From the NCBI GenBank assembly GCA_017615955.1, contig JAFZZD010000368.1, forward strand, positions 1 through 5,745: a stretch of 5,745 nucleotides of DNA, in the 5' to 3' direction. The notes below the pieces were generated by a model. The model had not been told where the DNA came from and did not search any database. It was given only the letters and a program-made list of their open reading frames with translations. Positions 1 through 5,745 of the stretch are shown here, in pieces; the stretch's first letter is position 1; each line of letters starts with the position of its first letter. The DNA comes from Victivallales bacterium (GTDB lineage Bacteria; Verrucomicrobiota; Lentisphaeria; Oligosphaerales; Oligosphaeraceae). Both the position numbers and the translations under genes were made by a program.

Positions 1-27
1 AGGTAGCCAGGAAATCCTACATCCTGA

Positions 28-48
28 TGCGCGGCCAATGGCCGCGTA
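28..48. repeat. GC-rich inverted repeat (hairpin)
   Basis: CGCGGCC (30-36) and GGCCGCG (40-46) are perfect reverse complements around the loop AAT. A G-T wobble (29/47) and a T-A pair (28/48) can extend the stem to nine pairs. No T-run follows on either strand, so it does not look like a standard intrinsic terminator. It could be a REP-like palindromic element, the end of an upstream transcript, or a protein-binding palindrome. Smaller inverted pairs lie beside it, for example CAGGA at 8-12 with TCCTG at 22-26, and AGGTA at 1-5 with TACCT at 51-55. The block 1-58 may therefore fold as a larger unit. Confidence 0.6.
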
Positions 49-148
49 CATACCTACCCATACGGGGAACATAGCGTTATGTAAAAAATTATTATATAGT
101 GCCAAAAGACACTCTCCACTTATCAGCCAATAAAAAACACTGCGGCTA

Positions 149-176
149 TTGTTCATTGTTTGTTTGGGAGTATATT
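149..176 (+). promoter_or_regulatory. Candidate sigma70-type promoter
   Basis: TTGTTC at 149-154 is a weak -35 match, and TATATT at 171-176 is a good -10 match; the spacer is 16 bases. A transcript would start near 183, leaving a leader of about 40 bases before the ATG at 225. The surrounding DNA is AT-rich. The match is by eye only. Another AT-rich -10-like stretch (TATATA, 93-98) has no -35 partner at a usual distance. Confidence 0.3.
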
Positions 177-207
177 TTGGCAATTTAAGCAGTTTAACCC
201 CCAAACA
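161..207. repeat. 8-bp inverted repeat flanking the candidate -10 box
   Basis: TGTTTGGG (161-168) is the exact reverse complement of CCCAAACA (200-207). After one mismatch, two more pairs are possible (170-171 with 197-198). The 31-base interval contains the candidate -10 box at 171-176 and the predicted transcription start. The left arm would lie upstream of that start, so the repeat would act as a DNA operator for a dimeric regulator rather than as an RNA hairpin. If transcription starts further upstream, it could instead fold in the leader just before the ribosome binding site. Chance occurrence is possible. Confidence 0.35.
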
Positions 208-212
208 TAAAC

Positions 213-216
213 GGAG
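213..216 (+). promoter_or_regulatory. Ribosome binding site of the DUF4838 gene
   Basis: GGAG lies eight bases before the ATG at 225, a normal Shine-Dalgarno distance. It supports that start, as does the signal peptide encoded directly after it. Confidence 0.75.
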
Positions 217-224
217 ATTGGAAA

Positions 225-3212
225 ATGGCAGGACGTTTTTTATTGGCACTTGTTTCCCTGTATTGCGGAATTGCGTTGTTTGCATTGGAGATTGTGAGGG
301 ATGGGCAGCCACGTGCCCAGATTGTGGTGGAGAAGGGCAATGCCGATTCCCTGGTGGCGGCAAAGGACTTGCAGTATTTCGTGGAGAAGATTTCTGGCGC
401 AAAGCTGGAGATAGCGAATGCGCCAGCAAAAGAATTGAACTCCATCTTCATTGGTGCGACAAAGCAGGGCTATGCGCTGCCGCAGTTCGCTGGATCGGGC
501 TATGACATCCTCATCGGCAAGGACTATGCGGTGCTGGCGGGCAGCAACGTGTCATACAACTGCAAGTACAATGAGGCTGGTGTGCTGGTGTCTGGCTGCA
601 ATGACAATGGAGACATGCATGCAGTTAGCGCGTTCCTGGAGAGTCTGGGCGTGCGTTTCTATGCGCCAGGCGATGACGGCATCATCATACCCAAGCGAAG
701 CACAATTGCGCTGGAACCAGGGCGCACCACGCGCCAGGCTGTCTTCTCACGCCGCGAGTATTTTGGCACCAATGGTGTGGACGAAGCGACGCAGCAGTGG
801 TTCCTGCGCATGAAATGCGGCGGCAGAACGCCCGCGGTGTATGGCCATACGCTTGACGCCGTGCTGAAGTCAGGCAAGGTGCCGCAGAGCTGGCTGGCGG
901 AAGAGGAGAAGGGCAAGCTGTTTGCGGAGGGCAACATTCCCCGCTACACTGACGCTGGCTATCAGAAGGCATGCGTGGACTGGGTGCGCAAATTCTTTGA
1001 CGCGCATCCCGAGGTGAAGCAGCTGTCCCTGGGCGGGCCAGAGGCAGCCCTTTGGAAATACGACTGGCGCGATGTGGAGAAGTACAAGGAGCTGGGCCTT
1101 TCCGACCGCCAGGGCTACTCCAACATGATCTTTGACTTCTACAAGGCAGTGGCTGGCGAATTGAAGAAGAGCCATCCTGACAGGGACCTCATCTGGTACA
1201 GCTTCAACTCCAACGAGGTGCCAGAGCAACTCCTTAAGGAAAAGCTGCCTGACAATGTGCTCTTCAGCATGGACGAATTGCCTACCGCCCACTATGTGCA
1301 GCCACGTCAATCTGGCACATATTTTGGCAATCTCAAGATAATGTATGATGCTATGCAGCCTCGCCGCAAGACACTCCAGAAGGAGCTGTGGAAGGACTAC
1401 TACAGCACGGACATTCCCAATTATCCTGCATTCTTTGCCGCAAAGCTTCAGGGGGCGCGGCAATTGCAGCGGGACTATTTTGATGGTATATGCGTGGAAG
1501 TTGAGACTGATGCGGACAAGAGGATTGCTCAGCTTCCTTTGATGCACCTGATGATGTATGTGAACAGCAAGCTGCTGTGGGAGCCGGACCTGGATTTGAA
1601 CGCATTGCTGGATGAATATTTCTGGCTGTGGTTTGGTCCCGCCGCCAGCGAGATGAAGGAGTTCCATGCATACGCGGAGAAATTGTGGTGCAGCAAGTTC
1701 CCACGCTCCATTTATGAGGAAGAGGGCTGCTTCAAGCCAACTGATTTGCCAATGCTGTTCAAGTTGCTGGAGCTGGCGCAGAACAAGGTGCAGTTAGGGA
1801 CGGCATACCGCAGGCATGTGGACGAGCTGGCGGCGGCGATTGCCAAGGTCAGGGACATGTACGAGGAGCACAAGCCAATGGGGCCATACGCGGAGGCGAG
1901 CATTTTCCTGGCAAAAAGTGAGCCTGACGGGAACCTGGCAAAGTACACCACCAAGTGGCACACGCTGACGCCAGTCAAGCCCAGTGGCGCAAAGGCTGAC
2001 AAGACCGAGGTGGCCTTTGGCTTCACTGAAGACGGTGCATTCCTGTTTGTGGCGGCGCGCTGCTACAACGCAAATATGGCGAAGCTGGCCTCCACGGCGA
2101 AGCTGCCTGATGACAAGGGGATTTTCTCCGACGAGCGTATCGAGGTTTATTTAAACTCGCCCAGGCGCAGCTGGTTCCAGGTGGCAGTCAATCCTAATGG
2201 AGCGATCTATGACAGGAGCTTTGACTTGGACATGAGCCAGAACAACAAGGACAGCCTGCTGTGGTCTCCTGGCGCAAAGGCTAGCGTGAAGTGCTTTGAT
2301 GACCGCTGGGAACTGGAGCTTATGATACCCACGGAAGGCTTCACCAGGCCATATCCAATAGTCAAGACCGCCTGGGGCATCAATGTGGTCAGGTGCGGCA
2401 AGGACAATAAGACTGTGAGCGCGTTGGCGCCTGAGGCTGGCTGCTTCCCCAAGGTGCAGCCTTCCAAGTGGTTCAGGCTTTGGAGGAAGCCTGTTGACTG
2501 CGATGGCTGGCCAATTGAGGACAATGGCTATGTGCTGACATATTCCAGAGACTACCCAGGACCATACAAGGTGGCAAGGGCAAAGGGCAAGGTTGACTTG
2601 ACGGGCGAATGGGACAGTGCCAGCTGGGGGCATCTTAAGTCCGTGAAGCTGGGGCCGTGCATGAAGAGGGCTGGTGACAGAAATGTGCATCTGCCAGACA
2701 CGCAGGCGAAGCTCCAGTATGACGACAAGTACCTGTACGTGATGTTCCAGGTGAAGGACCAGTATGTGCAGGCGGTTGCGAAGAACGACATGGATTCAGT
2801 CTGCCAGGACAGCTGCGTGGAATTCTTTGTCAGGCCGGCAGATGTGCCGCAGTACTACAATTTCGAGATGAGCTACGGCGGCCGGATGCTGCTTTATGAG
2901 ATTGAGTTCCTTGGTGGCGGCAATGTGTACAAGCCATCCTTGGAGTTTATGAAGACCATTGAGCGTTTCCACTCCATGCCAGCGCTCATCAAGAAAGAGA
3001 TACAGGAGCCAGTCACCTGGCGTGTGGCGTATAAGATACCGCTGTCGTTCTTCGTGGAGAGGGCGGGCATCAATCCCAAGTTGTCGGGCCAGGTGTGGAC
3101 CGCCAACTTCTTCAAATGCGCGGACCGCTCGACGCATCGACACTGGATGTGCTGGAATCCCTCGCCTGGCTTCCATTTCCCGGAGCATTTCGGCACGCTG
3201 GTCTTTGAATAG
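225..3212 (+). CDS. Exported DUF4838 protein with two C-terminal CBM9-like domains
   Basis: This is a complete 995-residue protein, probably a carbohydrate-binding or glycoside hydrolase-like protein acting outside the cytoplasm. Residues 1-20 form a signal peptide with a short Arg-bearing start, a hydrophobic stretch and a likely cut after Ala20. Residues about 21-150 resemble the alpha/beta domain that precedes GH20/GH67-type barrels. Residues about 160-560 match DUF4838, best seen in the WFLRMKCGG region (about 192-200), His208, and the segment from MMYVNSKLLWEPD to LDEYFWLWFGPAA (ending at 474). Residues about 575-745 and 775-995 are two CBM9/DOMON-like beta-sandwiches, with DERIEVYLN (636-644) and WELELMIP (695-702) in the first, and DKYLYVMFQVKD (834-845), DSCVEFFV (862-869) and the closing FHFPEHFGTLVF in the second. 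The Cys cluster I recall in many DUF4838 proteins is absent near 268-290. The DUF4838 and CBM9-like calls are fairly firm from memory of the families. The enzymatic activity and substrate are unknown. Confidence 0.93.
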   Translation: MAGRFLLALVSLYCGIALFALEIVRDGQPRAQIVVEKGNADSLVAAKDLQYFVEKISGAKLEIANAPAKELNSIFIGATKQGYALPQFAGSGYDILIGKDYAVLAGSNVSYNCKYNEAGVLVSGCNDNGDMHAVSAFLESLGVRFYAPGDDGIIIPKRSTIALEPGRTTRQAVFSRREYFGTNGVDEATQQWFLRMKCGGRTPAVYGHTLDAVLKSGKVPQSWLAEEEKGKLFAEGNIPRYTDAGYQKACVDWVRKFFDAHPEVKQLSLGGPEAALWKYDWRDVEKYKELGLSDRQGYSNMIFDFYKAVAGELKKSHPDRDLIWYSFNSNEVPEQLLKEKLPDNVLFSMDELPTAHYVQPRQSGTYFGNLKIMYDAMQPRRKTLQKELWKDYYSTDIPNYPAFFAAKLQGARQLQRDYFDGICVEVETDADKRIAQLPLMHLMMYVNSKLLWEPDLDLNALLDEYFWLWFGPAASEMKEFHAYAEKLWCSKFPRSIYEEEGCFKPTDLPMLFKLLELAQNKVQLGTAYRRHVDELAAAIAKVRDMYEEHKPMGPYAEASIFLAKSEPDGNLAKYTTKWHTLTPVKPSGAKADKTEVAFGFTEDGAFLFVAARCYNANMAKLASTAKLPDDKGIFSDERIEVYLNSPRRSWFQVAVNPNGAIYDRSFDLDMSQNNKDSLLWSPGAKASVKCFDDRWELELMIPTEGFTRPYPIVKTAWGINVVRCGKDNKTVSALAPEAGCFPKVQPSKWFRLWRKPVDCDGWPIEDNGYVLTYSRDYPGPYKVARAKGKVDLTGEWDSASWGHLKSVKLGPCMKRAGDRNVHLPDTQAKLQYDDKYLYVMFQVKDQYVQAVAKNDMDSVCQDSCVEFFVRPADVPQYYNFEMSYGGRMLLYEIEFLGGGNVYKPSLEFMKTIERFHSMPALIKKEIQEPVTWRVAYKIPLSFFVERAGINPKLSGQVWTANFFKCADRSTHRHWMCWNPSPGFHFPEHFGTLVFE

Positions 3213-3241
3213 GATATAGTACTGGCAGTAAGTTCACTATC
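3213..3241 (+). other. Short spacer between the two genes
   Basis: Only 29 bases separate the TAG at 3210-3212 from the next ATG. There is no room for a terminator with a T-run, which supports co-transcription. No clear Shine-Dalgarno sequence is seen. The spacer contains a perfect odd palindrome, TACTGGCAGTA (3220-3230). It also has a weak outer pairing of GAT/AGT (3213-3215 and 3218-3220) with ACT/ATC (3236-3241), directly abutting the start codon. Confidence 0.6.
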
Positions 3242-5745
3242 ATGCAAAAATATCTTGTTTTGTTGCTGTTAAGCTCGTTTGTGCTTATGGGAAACACCTT
3301 GTTCAATGTGCAACTTGAGGAAGCGATTAAACTGCCTGACTTTGACTTGGTCCAGGGCGCGGATGAAAAGATCTTCGACCTGCCAGCACTGCCTGCCAAG
3401 AAGGGTTTGATCCCCGTGCTGAAATGCAATATGTTCACTGCGGCACCGCGCCCTGCGGGCTGCAATGAATTCCCCGAATTGAGCATAAACGAGATGCCTT
3501 TGACGCGCTATGCCCGTGAGAACGAGCGTTTGCTGAACCGTGAGCCTGCATTTCACCTGAAGGCATATCCAGGGCGCAGTTTCTCCGTGTTCAGCGGAGC
3601 CAGGATGGTGATGATATTCGCGCCTGATGCCAAGTCCGCCAATGGAAGCGTTGAGGAAGGCAATGGCGCGGATTTCCTCATGCGCATAGACGATGTGGTG
3701 CGGGGCGTGGATGGCAATTCCCTGCGTTTCTTCAATGCCAGGGCAAATGCGGGCAAGTTGTGCGTGCGTAATTTGGAGATAGGCTATCTGAAGCAGGAAC
3801 TGCTGCCGCCGCCAGTGTCCCGCATACCAAAGCGCGGATCCATAAAGGACAGCTTCAAGGTAGGCAATCTTGTGTTGAAGCAGGGCAGCGCAGGCGGCTT
3901 TGCGCTGCTTGATTCTCGTTCGGGCTTGGAATTGAGGGTTGAGACTGCCCTGGGAATGAAATCCGCCGTGGAGGCGCAATTCAAGGCAGAGGACGGCGAT
4001 GCTGGCGCCGAAGTGAGCAAGTCACCGTACGGCATTGACATCAGCGGCACATTCGGGCAATTCAAGTTGAACAGGCATCTTTCCATAGAGGGGGATGTGC
4101 TGTGCTGGCGTGAGAGATGGGAGAACATTGGCAAGGAGGACATGGGCCTGCCATTCAGGCACCGCTTCTTCCTGCCTTCGCCGAAGACGCGCTTCCATCT
4201 GGGAGGCAATCCTGATGCGGAAACCGTTGTGAGTGAGGCGGCGAATCCCAGCATTTTCGTGGCTTCCATGGAAAAGCAGGGCTGTGGCTTCGGCATTGTG
4301 GCGGAGAATGACTGGCTCAGGCTGTTGATGGGGCTGAACGCGTCTGGTGGCGTGGCGGAAATCTATTCTGACCAGCTGGCTTTGGAGCCTGGAAAGTCCA
4401 TCACATTCCAGCTCAGGATTTTGCCGCAAAGCAGTGGCGAGGGATACTGGGGTTTCATAAACCAGCTGCGCCAGATGTGGGGTCTGAATGGTCCTGTGAT
4501 GGAACGTCCATTCTTCTGGGCCACAAACATCCATGCCGCGCAGGGCGCGACTTTCCAGGAGAAGATCAAGAACAGCTATGCCCATCTGGGACCAATATAC
4601 GTGGCATTGCCGCCTTGGATTACCTCTTTGGACAGAAATGCCATTATGTCGGGGTATTATCCCAAACTGAAGGCAGGGCAGGAGCCGGCGCCTGGAAATT
4701 GCCCTGAATTCGATGTAAACGGATTCCTCACTTTCAAGCACCAGGACAGGTACTGGGCGCAGTACCAAAAGGACATCGGCAACATCACGGCCAATGCGCC
4801 AAACACCGAGGTGGTCCTTATGACACATCCCGCCATGTACAGCGTTTACAGGCCACTGGCACATTTGTGGCCTAGGGCGGACAGCGTAATCCTCACTGCG
4901 GAGGGCAAGCCCTTCGAATCCATGTATTACAGCCGTGCCTGGCTTCACAAGATGTGCGACAAGGACTTCGGCATCTACTATTATGTCCCACGTGTGGGAA
5001 ATACGCACTACAGGATGAAAATGGAGGAGATGGAGAGGGTCTTCCGCGAGACAAGTGCCGTGGGACTATACAGCGATGAATTCTGCTGGTGTTTCTCGCA
5101 ACGGGGATACAGCAGGTACGACTATGGGCACAGGGACGATTATTCCGCTGACTTGAACGAGGACGGCACTGTGCGCCGCAGGAAATGCGACAATGGCTTT
5201 GCCACAATCCCGTTCCAGCTGGACTATCTTGCACGCATACACGGCAAGGGCAAGTTCTTCATGGGCAATGGCGCGGCAGGCGTGGAGGGCGTCATGAAGT
5301 CCCCGTATATGCGTTTCTGCGAGGGCGGCAATGGCGTGGGCATGATGTCCAACGCCCATTTGAATCCGGTGCCTATGATACTGGGCAACTATGGGGACCA
5401 CAGCACTCTGTCTGGCGTGTTGAAGGCGGTGCGCACGGCGTTGTCCGTGGGATGTGCATTTTCGCCAGACGGCACGGTCAATCTGCTTTTGCCCGATGCG
5501 GACAACTTCATTTGCAAGCAGTATCCGCTGTCGATAAGGAAGATTTATTCTGGTGTGATCTATGGCGAACAGCGCCTCATCACCAGCAAGAGCGGCAAGT
5601 ATGATGTTGGCAGAAAAGGCACGTTCAAGCTGTTCCTGTATGGCAAGGACGGTCTGCGCATCAAGGATCAGGACACCCTTCAATGCACGGACGGCATCAT
5701 TGAAGTGAACGTGCCAAATGAAGGCCTTGCAATCGTGGAATGGGG
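3242..5745 (+). CDS. Exported putative glycoside hydrolase, barrel fold, partial at 3' end
   Basis: The frame is open from ATG 3242 to the window edge (834 codons, no stop). The start is chosen because a signal peptide follows (MQKYLVLLLLSSFVLMG) and no ATG lies further upstream in frame within the spacer. I cannot assign a family. Residues about 90-400 look like beta-sandwich material, including WRERWENIG (289-297) and LEPGKSITFQLRI (381-393), the latter typical of N-terminal sandwiches before glycosidase barrels. Residues about 420-720 show eight strand-like segments in order: FFWATNI, PIYVALPP, EVVLMTHP, SVILTAEG, FGIYYYVP, VGLYSDEF, GKFFMGNG and MRFCEGG. This suggests a full (beta/alpha)8 barrel. 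Glu554, Asp612/Glu613 and Glu694 sit at strand ends and are candidate catalytic residues. Residues about 740-834 form a beta-rich tail that looks nearly finished, so little is probably missing. It is likely in one operon with the DUF4838 gene. The existence of the gene is nearly certain; the enzyme role is inferred. Confidence 0.88.
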   Translation, partial: MQKYLVLLLLSSFVLMGNTLFNVQLEEAIKLPDFDLVQGADEKIFDLPALPAKKGLIPVLKCNMFTAAPRPAGCNEFPELSINEMPLTRYARENERLLNREPAFHLKAYPGRSFSVFSGARMVMIFAPDAKSANGSVEEGNGADFLMRIDDVVRGVDGNSLRFFNARANAGKLCVRNLEIGYLKQELLPPPVSRIPKRGSIKDSFKVGNLVLKQGSAGGFALLDSRSGLELRVETALGMKSAVEAQFKAEDGDAGAEVSKSPYGIDISGTFGQFKLNRHLSIEGDVLCWRERWENIGKEDMGLPFRHRFFLPSPKTRFHLGGNPDAETVVSEAANPSIFVASMEKQGCGFGIVAENDWLRLLMGLNASGGVAEIYSDQLALEPGKSITFQLRILPQSSGEGYWGFINQLRQMWGLNGPVMERPFFWATNIHAAQGATFQEKIKNSYAHLGPIYVALPPWITSLDRNAIMSGYYPKLKAGQEPAPGNCPEFDVNGFLTFKHQDRYWAQYQKDIGNITANAPNTEVVLMTHPAMYSVYRPLAHLWPRADSVILTAEGKPFESMYYSRAWLHKMCDKDFGIYYYVPRVGNTHYRMKMEEMERVFRETSAVGLYSDEFCWCFSQRGYSRYDYGHRDDYSADLNEDGTVRRRKCDNGFATIPFQLDYLARIHGKGKFFMGNGAAGVEGVMKSPYMRFCEGGNGVGMMSNAHLNPVPMILGNYGDHSTLSGVLKAVRTALSVGCAFSPDGTVNLLLPDADNFICKQYPLSIRKIYSGVIYGEQRLITSKSGKYDVGRKGTFKLFLYGKDGLRIKDQDTLQCTDGIIEVNVPNEGLAIVEW

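Larger units (their letters stand above)
1..224. other. Non-coding leader upstream of the first gene
   Basis: No convincing gene is seen here. The first 60 bases are GC-richer and contain several small inverted repeats, and bases 80-224 are AT-rich, as expected of a promoter region. One plus-strand frame stays open from base 2 to a TAA at 131-133 (about 43 codons). It could be the tail of an upstream gene, but its translation resembles nothing I recognise and it runs through the GC-rich hairpin. A minus-strand frame starting with ATG at 51-49 stays open to the window edge (17 codons), which is too short to judge. The region probably carries the control signals of the two-gene unit. Confidence 0.6.

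Noticed and set aside
28..48. Hairpin as an intrinsic terminator
   Set aside because: The stem is GC-rich, but no run of T follows it on either strand.
1..51. Possible divergent gene starting at ATG 51-49 on the minus strand
   Set aside because: Only 17 codons are inside the window, and they are read mostly through the hairpin. The GGTAGG upstream on that strand is too close to the ATG to be a good ribosome binding site.
98..113. Small inverted repeat AGTG/CACT with an 8-base loop
   Set aside because: Four pairs are easily due to chance, and nothing nearby gives it a role.
2..133. Possible tail of an upstream gene (open frame ending in TAA at 131-133)
   Set aside because: It has only about 43 codons, resembles no family I know, and passes through a palindrome-rich block and then AT-rich DNA. 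It cannot be supported without the sequence before the window.
149..505. Plus-strand open frame overlapping the start of the DUF4838 gene
   Set aside because: It runs through the candidate promoter and out of frame across the signal peptide and first domain of a well-supported gene. Its Cys/Trp-rich translation is not protein-like.
870..1667. Minus-strand open frame (265 codons) opposite the DUF4838 gene
   Set aside because: It overlaps conserved DUF4838 coding sequence, its translation looks unstructured, and no ribosome binding site was noted. I treat it as a shadow.
3269..3979. Minus-strand open frame (236 codons) opposite the start of the second gene
   Set aside because: It is a shadow of the sense gene's codon pattern. 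The sense strand carries the signal peptide and continuous fold.
4022..5008. Long minus-strand open frame (328 codons) opposite the second gene
   Set aside because: It lies wholly inside a strongly supported plus-strand gene. Its translation has no recognisable domain, and its openness follows from the codon usage of the sense gene.

Overview
The window holds two large protein genes in the same direction, 29 bases apart, with a short AT-rich leader in front. Both proteins begin with a plausible export signal, and both look like carbohydrate-active proteins. No RNA gene, CRISPR array, insertion sequence or transposase gene is visible. The base composition looks mid-50s percent G+C by eye, and ATA (Ile) and AGG (Arg) codons are used freely. 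A long exported DUF4838 protein carrying CBM9-like domains, next to another long exported putative glycosidase, suggests a polysaccharide-degrading bacterium of the PVC group, most likely Lentisphaerota (Victivallis-like). This assignment is an inference from gene content, because no phylogenetic marker gene is present.

Layout: bases 1-224 are treated as non-coding. They contain a GC-rich perfect inverted repeat (30-36/40-46), an AT-rich stretch, a candidate sigma70-type promoter (149-176) whose -10 box lies inside an 8-bp inverted repeat (161-168/200-207), and a GGAG ribosome binding site. Bases 225-3212 encode a complete 995-residue exported protein. It has an N-terminal alpha/beta domain of the kind that precedes GH20/GH67-type barrels, a DUF4838 core, and two consecutive CBM9-like beta-sandwich domains. 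Bases 3213-3241 form a short spacer with no terminator. From 3242 to the window edge lies an open 834-codon partial gene for a second exported protein. By eye it has an N-terminal beta-sandwich half, a likely complete (beta/alpha)8 barrel with acidic residues at strand ends, and a C-terminal beta domain.

Working together: the close spacing and lack of a terminator suggest one transcript. The first protein probably binds, and may cleave, a glycan outside the cytoplasm. The second is probably a glycoside hydrolase of a family I cannot name. The substrate cannot be read from the sequence. The pair is the best candidate here for an undescribed system: a small glycan-degradation unit whose two main proteins both lack an assigned reaction.
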